A stretch of 58,751 nt of DNA from a virus, in IMG/VR virus record IMGVR_UViG_3300036851_000283, positions 1-58,751 of that record. One strand, given 5' to 3'. The notes below the pieces were generated by a model. It saw only the letters and a list, made by a program, of their open reading frames with translations, made no database searches and was not told the DNA's origin. Both the position numbers and the translations under genes were made by a program. Positions 34,117 to 41,157 of this stretch are shown here, piece by piece; position 1 is the stretch's first letter, and every line of letters begins with the position of its first letter.

Positions 34117-35442
34117 ATGGCCAAACCCCGACCGTCTCCCGACCGTCTGCCCCCGCACTCCGACGAGGCCGAAGCGGGTGTTTTAGGTTGCATCCTGCTT
34201 GATCCAATAGGCTGCCTGGACATCTGCGCGGAAACCATGAAGGCGGGCGAGGCCGTGTTCTACGCGCCGCAAAATGCGATCATTTACCGGGCGATGGTGG
34301 CCCTGCAAGACGACCTTTCTGAAATTGATCCCATCACGATTCACGAGAAGTTGAAAGGCTGGGGGAAGGCTGATGAAGTTGGCGGACTTCCGACACTTCT
34401 TAATCTTCAAAACAATGCGGGGTCGGCGGCAGCCATCCCCAGCTACATCGAAATCCTCAACAAGAAATTCCAACTGCGGAATCTACTGCGGGCGTGTACG
34501 TCCGCGACCGAACAAATTTTTGAATGCAACGGCGAAGTGGATTCGATCATCAGCTTTGTCGAACGAAACATCCTGTCGGTGGAAAAGAACGGGGTCAAGC
34601 CGACGTTGGATTCCAAGGCGGCGGGAAAGCGCATGGTGGAAGATTTGGAATTTCGCGCCAATCTCCAAGGCAGGCTCTCCGGCCTCGACACGGGATTCAA
34701 GCTGCTCAACTACATGACGCAGGGGATTCAATACGGCGAGCAGATGATTATTGGAGCCAGACCATCTCAAGGGAAAACCGCGCTCGGACTCACGATCCTG
34801 ACACACGCCGGGTTTGGTGGAGTTCCCTGCCTGTTCGTTTCTTTGGAAATGTCCATCGAGGCCATCATGCGCCGGATGTGTTCAATGAAAACCAGAGTCC
34901 CACTCAAAACCATCCGGGAGGGAACTTACGCGGATGAACAAATGGCCAAGTTTGTAATTTTCCAAACCCAACTCAACAAAGCGCCGATATTTTTCGCCGA
35001 CGGCGTGGACGGCTACGGCATCCGCGAAATCGCCAGCCGGATCAACCGAATGGTTTTGAAACACGGCATCAAATTGGTCGTGATTGACTACCTGCAAAAA
35101 ATAAAGGCGTCGGAAAAACAGGAGAAGCGGACGTACGAAGTCGCGGAAGTCAGCCAAAGATTGAAGGCGCTGGCGCACGATAACAACGTGGCGATGATAA
35201 CACTGGCCCAACTCAATCGTGAGAACGTGAAGGGCGAAAAGAAGGAGGCGCGTGCCCCCAGGTTGTCCGATCTTGCCGACTCCGGTCAGATTGAGCGCGA
35301 TGCCGATGTGGTGGGATTGATTCACCGCGAAGGCAACAACGCGAAGCTGATTATTGCCAAGCAGCGCGATGGTGAAGTGGGATCGGTCCCGCTTTATTTT
35401 GATGCCACTTACGCGCAGTTCATTTCGATGGATGACGAGTGA
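34117..35442 (+). CDS. dnaB: DnaB-type replicative helicase
   Basis: 441 residues from ATG 34117, matching the DnaB N-terminus 'LPPHSDEAEAGVLGCILLDP'. The C-terminal RecA-like ATPase has Walker A 'GARPSQGKTAL' near residue 215, Walker B 'KLVVIDYLQKI' near residue 320 and 'QLNRENVKGEKKEARAPRLSDLADSGQIERDADVV' split over the usual motifs. A hexameric 5'-3' helicase that unwinds phage DNA. The genome carries no recognisable polymerase or primase, so it probably recruits the host replisome. Confidence 0.92.
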   Translation: MAKPRPSPDRLPPHSDEAEAGVLGCILLDPIGCLDICAETMKAGEAVFYAPQNAIIYRAMVALQDDLSEIDPITIHEKLKGWGKADEVGGLPTLLNLQNNAGSAAAIPSYIEILNKKFQLRNLLRACTSATEQIFECNGEVDSIISFVERNILSVEKNGVKPTLDSKAAGKRMVEDLEFRANLQGRLSGLDTGFKLLNYMTQGIQYGEQMIIGARPSQGKTALGLTILTHAGFGGVPCLFVSLEMSIEAIMRRMCSMKTRVPLKTIREGTYADEQMAKFVIFQTQLNKAPIFFADGVDGYGIREIASRINRMVLKHGIKLVVIDYLQKIKASEKQEKRTYEVAEVSQRLKALAHDNNVAMITLAQLNRENVKGEKKEARAPRLSDLADSGQIERDADVVGLIHREGNNAKLIIAKQRDGEVGSVPLYFDATYAQFISMDDE

Positions 35443-35458
35443 ACAAAAAACAAAAACA

Positions 35459-35659
35459 ATGAAAGCATACGCATACGAAACAATAATCAACAGGGATCAG
35501 GGAAAATTCGACGAGGAGGTTTGCAAAAGAATTGAAGAAGGGTGGGAGCTTCATGGCAACCCATACACAATAGCTGACGACAATGGCTCTTGTTATTATT
35601 TTTGTCAGGCGATGGTGATTGATGAAGCGACCTTCAAAAAGGTCTATGTAGATGGCTGA
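35459..35659 (+). CDS. DUF1737-like small protein
   Basis: 66 residues from ATG 35459. The pattern 'YETIINRDQGKFDEEVCKR', 'EEGWELHGNPYT' and 'YYFCQAMV' matches the DUF1737 layout as I remember it. Last rightward gene of the replication unit; convergent with the next minus gene. Confidence 0.65.
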   Translation: MKAYAYETIINRDQGKFDEEVCKRIEEGWELHGNPYTIADDNGSCYYFCQAMVIDEATFKKVYVDG

Positions 35660-35691
35660 GTCACCCGCCCCCCTTGATTGCAATCTGAAAG

Positions 35692-36264
35692 TCAGAGCTT
35701 CCAAAAAACCACCACCACACGAAACCTATGATTCGTGCTTTTCACCATGCCAATGACCGCATCAATCGCAAACTGGTCTTTGCGAAACATCGGAAGCACC
35801 TGGTCGAGCCACACCACATGACATCCAGGATTCAGCCTCGCTCCGAGCGCGGCCATCACTTTGTTACGCTTCACCATCGTCGTCTGGTATCGCTCGCAGT
35901 CCTCAACACTGTAGGGCGGGTCGGCCATCACCAGATCAAAAGACTCCAGCGGCGTGCTGGTCAAGGTTTGTGCGTCGTCAACAATATCGGGCCGGTTCTC
36001 GGGATTTATATCAACGGTCAATCCCGGCATCACTTCCGTATCCACCTTCCCGCTGAACAGGTGAAGAATTTTATGCTTGTCTGGGGAAAGGGCGCGAACC
36101 CGCCGAAGATAACCGGCGGGATAGCCCCCGTAATAAGTGGACTTCACGCGGTAGTCGTTGCCCATGATCCATATTCCAATACAACGGCCATCACCACCTA
36201 TAAAAAGCGATTCCGGGAATTGAGTTACCGCGTGGTAATTTGAAACTCTTTGCTGCCAGTTCAT
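35692..36264 (-). CDS. DNA adenine methyltransferase-like protein
   Basis: 190 residues from ATG 36264. 'ILHLFSGKVDTEVMPGLTVDINP' is the SAM-binding region and 'FDLVMADPPYS' the catalytic DPPY motif of amino-methyltransferases (adenine N6 or cytosine N4). Small for a complete enzyme. It could protect phage DNA against restriction. Confidence 0.74.
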   Translation of the reverse strand: MNWQQRVSNYHAVTQFPESLFIGGDGRCIGIWIMGNDYRVKSTYYGGYPAGYLRRVRALSPDKHKILHLFSGKVDTEVMPGLTVDINPENRPDIVDDAQTLTSTPLESFDLVMADPPYSVEDCERYQTTMVKRNKVMAALGARLNPGCHVVWLDQVLPMFRKDQFAIDAVIGMVKSTNHRFRVVVVFWKL

Positions 36265-36440
36265 TTTTTTCTTTTCCACCGCCGCGTGTAACAACTCCCA
36301 TTCTTCCTGACCGCGCCGCTGGTCGTTTTCCCCGCCGCCAGATTGGCGAGCTTGTATTTATTGGCGACGAGATGGGCCGGGAGTTCCGGCAGGACGCTCG
36401 TGACGTATTTGGCGAAGGCGGGGTTGATCTGAGGCGTCAT
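36261..36440 (-). CDS. Small basic hypothetical protein
   Basis: 59 residues from ATG 36440, overlapping both neighbours by 4 bases. Ends in a lysine/arginine-rich tail (RRWKRKK). No family recognised. Confidence 0.62.
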   Translation of the reverse strand: MTPQINPAFAKYVTSVLPELPAHLVANKYKLANLAAGKTTSGAVRKNGSCYTRRWKRKK

Positions 36441-36964
36441 ACAACTTGCTCCACCGGCGTCATGCCGACCCGTCGCCAGATAAAAAGTCCGTGCATCCGC
36501 CAGTAACAAACACCCTTCGCGTGTTCAACAATCGAAGGCTCGGGCTTCTGGCTGTGAAGGCGCGGCGCCTTTTTAATCTCGCCCACAAAAGGAATTTCAT
36601 GTTTTGACTCCCGCGCCTCTATCAACCCCGCCCACTCGGGAATCATATTCGTCGGGAGCAACCCCGCTGGCGCGACGTAGTAAAACCGTGATGGTCCGAG
36701 CGGACTTCTCGCTTTCAAATCCTCGTGCTTGTTTCGGGCGGTCGAAAACTCGCCATTGAATTGCCAGCGCGGACTTTTTCGCTTGTCCGCATCAGCCTTG
36801 AAGTCGGCAAGCGACAACTTGATTTCGTACTCCACAAAATAACCGGCCTTGGTAATCTGAAACACATCACACTCCCACCAACCGCGAGGCGTGTAATTGG
36901 GCAGGACAAAACTCTGGCGATAGTGGTCGCGCAAGATGCGGCGTTGAATTTGAATGGCGGTCAT
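36437..36964 (-). CDS. MmcB-like PD-(D/E)XK nuclease
   Basis: 175 residues. 'WWECDVFQITKAGYFVEYEIKLSLADFKADADKR' (residues about 30-62, in pieces) has the Asp...Glu-x-Lys arrangement and context of MmcB/DUF-type DNA repair nucleases. 'RFYYVAPAGLL' closes the fold. Possible role in DNA repair or in processing phage DNA. Confidence 0.68.
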   Translation of the reverse strand: MTAIQIQRRILRDHYRQSFVLPNYTPRGWWECDVFQITKAGYFVEYEIKLSLADFKADADKRKSPRWQFNGEFSTARNKHEDLKARSPLGPSRFYYVAPAGLLPTNMIPEWAGLIEARESKHEIPFVGEIKKAPRLHSQKPEPSIVEHAKGVCYWRMHGLFIWRRVGMTPVEQVV

Positions 36965-37065
36965 AAATGCGTCTTTCCGAAACCATCTCCAACAACGAAT
37001 ACGTCCCGCGCCTCCACGAACTCGCAGCGCAGGGCGCTGGTTATTTTGCGGTGAAGGTTTTGCAC
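36961..37065 (-). CDS. Possible 34-residue protein in the leftward operon
   Basis: GTG at 37065, TGA overlapping the ATG at 36964. Sequence ends 'FVEARDVFVVGDGFGKTHL'. It fills the gap in the leftward operon, but lies entirely inside the opposite frame 36967-37149. Confidence 0.35.
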   Translation of the reverse strand: MQNLHRKITSALRCEFVEARDVFVVGDGFGKTHL

Positions 37066-37149
37066 GGCGGTTACGAAATTATTTATCTTTCTCCAAAGGA
37101 ACCGGAAAAACCGGAGTCACCCCGTCAAATGTCCATGCCCAATATGTAA
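36967..37149 (+). CDS. Possible 60-residue protein on the opposite strand
   Basis: Protein-like composition ('LHELAAQGAGYFAVKVLHGG') and good codon use, but it lies on the + strand inside a leftward operon, overlaps the end of the gene at 37079 by 71 bases, and has no ribosome site. It competes with the small minus-strand frame at 36961-37065; probably only one is real. Confidence 0.4.
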   Translation: MRLSETISNNEYVPRLHELAAQGAGYFAVKVLHGGYEIIYLSPKEPEKPESPRQMSMPNM

Positions 37150-37354
37150 CTCCCGGCTCGACGAATCTTTTCCGTTCGAGTGTTCCGGTTTTAATCGTGG
37201 AATAATCCGAAGGCTCAAAGTTATTCCAGTCGAAAAATGAAATCGGATCACTCTCCAGCCAAACAAACCTCACAAAAGGATGTTCAACCCAGGTCGGTTC
37301 GGGAATGCGACAGCGAATGTCCTGAACGATTTCGGTTGCGGATGGATTTTTCAT
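37079..37354 (-). CDS. Hypothetical protein
   Basis: 91 residues from ATG 37354 (overlapping the previous stop). Aromatic and rich in tryptophan, with no recognised motif. A longer upstream frame is a shadow of the next gene. Confidence 0.66.
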   Translation of the reverse strand: MKNPSATEIVQDIRCRIPEPTWVEHPFVRFVWLESDPISFFDWNNFEPSDYSTIKTGTLERKRFVEPGVTYWAWTFDGVTPVFPVPLEKDK

Positions 37355-37725
37355 TTCGCCCCAACCATCATTGAATCTGGTTTCGGAAAGTCCGCGTCGG
37401 GTTTCCAAAGGTGAAGACACCCGGAATGAAAGTTCACGTACTCCGACTTCGCCGGATGAAACTGCATCACCCAATCCTCGTCATCCCAGAACAGGTCTTT
37501 GACGAAACACATTGTCTCCCACTTCGGCGGGCGCCGGTCATTTTCGATGGAAACGCTGACATGCTTCCACTCCTTTGAGTCACTGGCGATGCAGCGCAGC
37601 CTGCCCCACTGCGAAGGAATTCGGAACATCCCGCAAAAACCAAAGTCGGGCGTTGACCAATACTGTGATGGAACTTCGCCGCAGTTGTTGACGCGATGTT
37701 TGTTCAGAAAAGTCCAGTCGCTCAC
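37351..37725 (-). CDS. DUF7694-like protein
   Basis: 124 residues from a GTG overlapping the previous stop. The core 'WKHVSVSIENDRRPPKWETM', 'FVKDLFWDDEDWVMQFHP' and 'YVNFHSGCLHLWKP' matches, from memory, the phage-associated family DUF7694. Function unknown. Confidence 0.72.
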   Translation of the reverse strand: MSDWTFLNKHRVNNCGEVPSQYWSTPDFGFCGMFRIPSQWGRLRCIASDSKEWKHVSVSIENDRRPPKWETMCFVKDLFWDDEDWVMQFHPAKSEYVNFHSGCLHLWKPDADFPKPDSMMVGAK

Positions 37726-38090
37726 TTGAACTCCTCCGGCAGCACGCAATTTCGCGGCGCGTTTTTGAACATGGGCGCGATGTCTTTTGGGGAGTAGCCC
37801 GCGAGGCCGCAGCCAATGGCGGTTACAAGGAAGGTTATTTTTGGGTTGGCGGCGGCGAATCCAATAAAACGCTCAACGCGAGACTCTATTTCCCCAATTG
37901 GAAGAACATCCAAATCGTGACCCTTGGTGGGAATTGCATAGGAGTTTCCCGTCAGGCCGAAACCGACACCATATTTTGCGCCCCAGTAAAGCAAGGCATC
38001 CTTCGCCGCGCCCTTGCCATGTTTTCCGGCCAGATTGCTCCCGAAAACAAAACAGTGCTTCCCGTCGTTCATTTCTTTGGTGTAGGTCAT
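37722..38090 (-). CDS. A1S_2505-type phage non-structural protein
   Basis: 122 residues. 'CFVFGSNLAGKHGKGAAKDAL', 'SYAIPTKGHDL', 'FLVTAIGCGLAGYSPKDIAP' and the terminal 'PRNCVLPEEF' match the A1S_2505-type phage family, which has a macro-domain-like look. Biochemical role not known; possible nucleotide binding. Confidence 0.75.
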   Translation of the reverse strand: MTYTKEMNDGKHCFVFGSNLAGKHGKGAAKDALLYWGAKYGVGFGLTGNSYAIPTKGHDLDVLPIGEIESRVERFIGFAAANPKITFLVTAIGCGLAGYSPKDIAPMFKNAPRNCVLPEEFK

Positions 38091-38461
38091 TTCACAATCT
38101 CCAAAAATTCATCCATCGTCCGGCATAAATGTATTTTGTGCCCCAATTTTTCCGCCCACATTTGCAGGCCAAGCTGCTCGCTGGACAGCTTTCCGGTTTT
38201 GGTTTTGCACTCGATGAAAAACACGCGGCCCCGGTCGGCCAAAATTTGAAAATCGCACTCACCACGAGTTCTCATTGCCCGGTGCGCCATTGACCCGTGA
38301 AAATAAATCCAGCCCTTCGATTTGCAAAAGGCGATGATGTCGTTGTGAAGATCAGACTCCTTGGAAACGCCCTTCGTCTCCCCCAAATTTTCACAAATCG
38401 TTTTGCGGCTGCGGTCACACCGCGCCTGCATCGCTAGATAATCGGAATGGGAAAAGCTCAT
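38087..38461 (-). CDS. VRR-NUC domain nuclease
   Basis: 124 residues from ATG 38461. 'ESDLHNDIIAFCKSKGWIYF', 'GECDFQILADRGRVFFIECKTKTGKLS' (in pieces) and 'GLQMWAEKLGHKIHLCRTMDEF' form a single VRR-NUC module with the Glu, Asp and Glu-x-Lys residues. Such nucleases often act on branched DNA and are common in replication regions of phages. Fourth nuclease-like fold in the genome. Confidence 0.82.
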   Translation of the reverse strand: MSFSHSDYLAMQARCDRSRKTICENLGETKGVSKESDLHNDIIAFCKSKGWIYFHGSMAHRAMRTRGECDFQILADRGRVFFIECKTKTGKLSSEQLGLQMWAEKLGHKIHLCRTMDEFLEIVK

Positions 38462-38466
38462 TCGTC

Positions 38467-38646
38467 TCACTCCCAATGAATCGCGGCGTGCCTTGCCACT
38501 TCTAAAATAACATCCAGCTTAGGCTCACACTTGAGAATTTCACTCAGGTCTTTGACGAGCGCATCAATGGCATCATTTTGGATTTCCTTAACGAAATCGG
38601 CCATCGTATTAAAACCACCCGCCCTCCAATCTTCTGCACATTTCAT
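38467..38646 (-). CDS. Small hypothetical protein, 59 residues
   Basis: ATG at 38646 overlaps the stop of the gene upstream and the TGA ends 5 bases before the nuclease start. Begins MKCAEDWRAGGFNTMADF; helical, with a second cysteine near residue 40. Supported by tight packing between neighbours. Confidence 0.62.
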   Translation of the reverse strand: MKCAEDWRAGGFNTMADFVKEIQNDAIDALVKDLSEILKCEPKLDVILEVARHAAIHWE

Positions 38647-38864
38647 AAAAAACTTTCCAGCACCGATCCAGCCGCGTCACAGTGAAAGTGCTGGCAGGTC
38701 GAGCCATCCGCCTTCGCCTCAATCCTGATCCGATGCTGGCCATTGGCAAACGATACGACAGTGCCGGATGCGCCGCTCCACAAATGAGGACGGAGGATGC
38801 GGCAGGTTTCCCCGTCCGAAAACTTGCGCGGTTCGAGATTTTTGGTTTCGGGCTGGCGTTTCAC
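38643..38864 (-). CDS. Hypothetical protein
   Basis: 73 residues from GTG 38864. 'SGASGTVVSFANGQHRIRIE' suggests a small beta barrel of SH3 or KOW type. The open frame continues to 38924, but that part lies in the divergent dyad promoter. Function unknown. Confidence 0.58.
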   Translation of the reverse strand: MKRQPETKNLEPRKFSDGETCRILRPHLWSGASGTVVSFANGQHRIRIEAKADGSTCQHFHCDAAGSVLESFL

Positions 38865-38881
38865 AACGGCATTCAAATCTA

Positions 38882-38909
38882 TTGACAAGGATTTGTCAAC
38901 TGATAGTGT
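38882..38909 (+). promoter_or_regulatory. Promoter with dyad: TTGACA-N16-TAGTGT
   Basis: Perfect dyad TTGACA-N6-TGTCAA at 38882-38899 and TAGTGT at 38904-38909. It lies between the divergent genes 38864 (-) and 38935 (+), so both could be controlled. Confidence 0.72.
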
Positions 38910-38934
38910 ATTTTCATTCGGCAATGGATTTATT

Positions 38935-39126
38935 ATGAAGCAACGGGAATGGAAATCAGACGCTTGGTTTTTGTGCCATAAGCACTACTATCCCGGCAGT
39001 GTTCCGGTCGTCATCAAGGGTATGGAACACGGCTATCAACTCGGCTTGAAAGACGCGACGGAGGAATTTCGCAAGGCGATTGATGCCGAGGCCGACCGGA
39101 AACGGTTAATCAATCAACAGAGATGA
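38935..39126 (+). CDS. Small hypothetical protein
   Basis: 63 residues from ATG 38935, first gene after the dyad promoter. 'WFLCHKHYYPGSVPV' and a charged helical C-terminus; no known family. Confidence 0.62.
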   Translation: MKQREWKSDAWFLCHKHYYPGSVPVVIKGMEHGYQLGLKDATEEFRKAIDAEADRKRLINQQR

Positions 39127-39129
39127 TTT

Positions 39130-39303
39130 ATGACCCGCGACGAACTGATCGAAGAATTGAAGAAGTATCCAACCAACGCGGAGGTTCGATTCCGCATATC
39201 TTACAAAGACGAAGATGGTGATCCTCAAGTTGAGGATGCCAAATTCCCAAGGTTTATTTTCGACGCATGTCCGACCATTGAGTTGGAGCTTTGTATCTTT
39301 TAA
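39130..39303 (+). CDS. Small hypothetical protein, 57 residues
   Basis: ATG 3 bases after the previous stop; TAA overlaps the next ATG. Opens 'TRDELIEELKKYPTNAEVRF', a pattern familiar from short phage proteins of unknown role. Confidence 0.68.
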   Translation: MTRDELIEELKKYPTNAEVRFRISYKDEDGDPQVEDAKFPRFIFDACPTIELELCIF

Positions 39304-39566
39304 TGAAAAAATATACCAATTGCAACCAAATCATCGCCGACATTGACCGCGCCCACGCCAAGATCGCCAAGGCCAAGCTCGTCGCGCAGGAGCATATTGA
39401 CGCTGAATCATTTCTGACTGGCACGACCGACCTTTCGGGATTGAGCCTGCATCGCGAGGCGGCGGACAAACAATTTCGGAAGATCGAACGGCTGCAAAAT
39501 GTGCGGCTGAAAAAGCTGGGCGAGAAACTGGCGGAGATGAATACGATGTCGTTGGAGAATGTATGA
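39303..39566 (+). CDS. Hypothetical helical protein
   Basis: 87 residues from ATG 39303, mostly charged helices with coiled-coil character. Start chosen at the overlap with the preceding stop; the stop overlaps the next gene. Confidence 0.68.
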   Translation: MKKYTNCNQIIADIDRAHAKIAKAKLVAQEHIDAESFLTGTTDLSGLSLHREAADKQFRKIERLQNVRLKKLGEKLAEMNTMSLENV

Positions 39567-39808
39567 GCGACGAGATTCAAGTCCACATAGACAAGTCGCC
39601 CGGACTGACGATGAAAGGAGTAAAGTTTGAGCATGTGGTGAACCCCAACAGTCGCAGCGGCAAATACTGGATAGCCAAGGCCAATATCGGGACAATTTTC
39701 GGAAGCGAAGTCGAAGGCGAACTTAAAGGAATCGGAACCACAAAAGAAAAGGCGCTCGAAAGACTCCATCAGGAACAGAAGGAACTTTACGAAAGTTTGT
39801 GGTACTAA
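39563..39808 (+). CDS. Hypothetical protein
   Basis: 81 residues with a beta-rich N-terminal half ('GKYWIAKANIGTIF') and helical end. Last gene of the short rightward unit; its end overlaps the convergent gene by 4 bases. Confidence 0.68.
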   Translation: MSDEIQVHIDKSPGLTMKGVKFEHVVNPNSRSGKYWIAKANIGTIFGSEVEGELKGIGTTKEKALERLHQEQKELYESLWY

Positions 39809-40056
39809 ACCGTCACAAACCTCGCCGGAGCCGACCCCAGAACCTTTCGCAATACGCCCCGATCCACCAGCCGCTTGATGTGGTGATGGGCCAGGGAGAG
39901 TTCCAGTTCCGACTTGTCCGAAAGCTGGGAGGCTGTGATGAACGGTTCGGACTCCAAATGCTTCGAGATCATTGCGTAGGTTTTCTTCAAAGCTTTGGGC
40001 AGCACGCCGTCGCCCGTCCCGTTACAGCAATTGCATTTGATTTTTGGCTGACTCAT
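39805..40056 (-). CDS. Winged-helix protein with zinc-knuckle start
   Basis: 83 residues from ATG 40056. A short 'CNCCNGTGDG' zinc knuckle is followed by a helix-turn-helix/winged-helix region 'SLAHHHIKRLVDRGVLRKVL'. Likely a small DNA-binding regulator; a candidate for the protein that binds the dispersed dyad, by domain only. Confidence 0.62.
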   Translation of the reverse strand: MSQPKIKCNCCNGTGDGVLPKALKKTYAMISKHLESEPFITASQLSDKSELELSLAHHHIKRLVDRGVLRKVLGSAPARFVTV

Positions 40057-40105
40057 TTTGTGGAAAGCTTGAACGATTGATAGTCGCGTGTCAAGGAGGG
40101 AGTGT

Positions 40106-40639
40106 TCACAGCCATTCAATTCTGGGACTCCCGCAGAATCCTCGCTCCCAGACAATCCAGCAGTACTCTAAAATACCATTGTCTTTTCCGGGTGTGTTTC
40201 CACGATCAAAGCTCAATCGTTTAGAGTAAACGTAAACCGTTTTAGGTGGATGAAGCTCAAAAAATAATTTTCGCTTCTGACCGGCAAGAAAGTTGAGCTT
40301 CAAAAGCAAAGCAACCTTTCCGGCAGCGCAATCAAAAGCGTGCTCAGCGAACCTCTGAGCTAAAACATAGGGAGGATTCGTAACAATGTGGTCAACCTTC
40401 TTAACCGTATTAAGGAAATCAACCCCGGCCTCCCCAAATCCCCTATCATAAAGGTCGGTTGAAATGGATGCTTCTGGAAGAAGCTTACTAATCGCACCAT
40501 CGCCGCACGCTGGCTCCCAAACAACCCCATTGAATTGTTCGCGAGCCAAAAAAGCAATCGTAGCCCATTTTGGAGTCTTGTAAAAATCTCCATCCTCACG
40601 CTTCTTGTCGGACGATCCTCCCAAATTCTGAGCAGTCAT
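40106..40639 (-). CDS. Adenine-specific DNA methyltransferase-like protein
   Basis: 177 residues from ATG 40639. 'FYKTPKWATIAFL' opens the fold, 'VVWEPACGDGAISKLL' is SAM motif I, and 'VDHIVTNPPYVLAQR' the catalytic NPPY. Short, single-domain phage type. Second DNA methyltransferase-like gene of the genome with an intact catalytic motif. Confidence 0.82.
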   Translation of the reverse strand: MTAQNLGGSSDKKREDGDFYKTPKWATIAFLAREQFNGVVWEPACGDGAISKLLPEASISTDLYDRGFGEAGVDFLNTVKKVDHIVTNPPYVLAQRFAEHAFDCAAGKVALLLKLNFLAGQKRKLFFELHPPKTVYVYSKRLSFDRGNTPGKDNGILEYCWIVWERGFCGSPRIEWL

Positions 40640-40848
40640 TCCACCTTCCCATCCAGCCATTTTCGGTAATACTCGGTCATCCCCGCATAAGACTCCTCGA
40701 CGGTTCGGCCCGGAACGCCGTCACCAAGTTCGGCGGGCTGGCACGGACCAAAGCCGCAATAGACGTAAACGACAGGCCGATCCCCCAGCATTGTTTTCGC
40801 GCAGGCCAAAGGACGATGGCAGGCGGGACATTTTAGGATGGAACTCAT
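40636..40848 (-). CDS. Small zinc-finger-like protein
   Basis: 70 residues from ATG 40848. CPAC near residue 8 and a second Cys pair around residue 30 ('YCGFGPC'). Overlaps both neighbours by 4 bases. Confidence 0.68.
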   Translation of the reverse strand: MSSILKCPACHRPLACAKTMLGDRPVVYVYCGFGPCQPAELGDGVPGRTVEESYAGMTEYYRKWLDGKVE

Positions 40849-41066
40849 TTCCAAGTTTCTCCGATCTCGATTAACGCATCAATTCGGCTGGCATGGGGAA
40901 GGTGCTTTCTGCCATGCTTGAAGCAAAGAGCCATCCAGCCGCCGCCCATGGCTGGATAGGCAATATCAGCGGCGGCATCGCAGAACTGAACACTATCGCC
41001 AAACTTAGACAGCATGAATTCACAGGTCGGACTTATCGGGGCAGTTTTCCAAACCGTTTTTTTCAT
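40845..41066 (-). CDS. Hypothetical phage protein
   Basis: 73 residues from ATG 41066. 'AYPAMGGGWMALCFKHG' is a motif of an uncharacterised group of small phage proteins. The dyad at 41140 lies upstream. Confidence 0.68.
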   Translation of the reverse strand: MKKTVWKTAPISPTCEFMLSKFGDSVQFCDAAADIAYPAMGGGWMALCFKHGRKHLPHASRIDALIEIGETWK

Positions 41067-41139
41067 AAATAAAATGACCGCGACGACAAAGCCGCCATTG
41101 GTCACGTTTTTATCGTGCCAGCCTTGCAGCCGCGAATCA

Positions 41140-41157
41140 TTGACACCACTCTATCAA
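41140..41157 (-). promoter_or_regulatory. 18-bp dyad, TTGATA-N6-TGTCAA on minus strand
   Basis: One arm has a single change. It overlaps the stop of the terminase gene (41154) and lies upstream of the small gene at 41066. No convincing -10. Confidence 0.5.
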
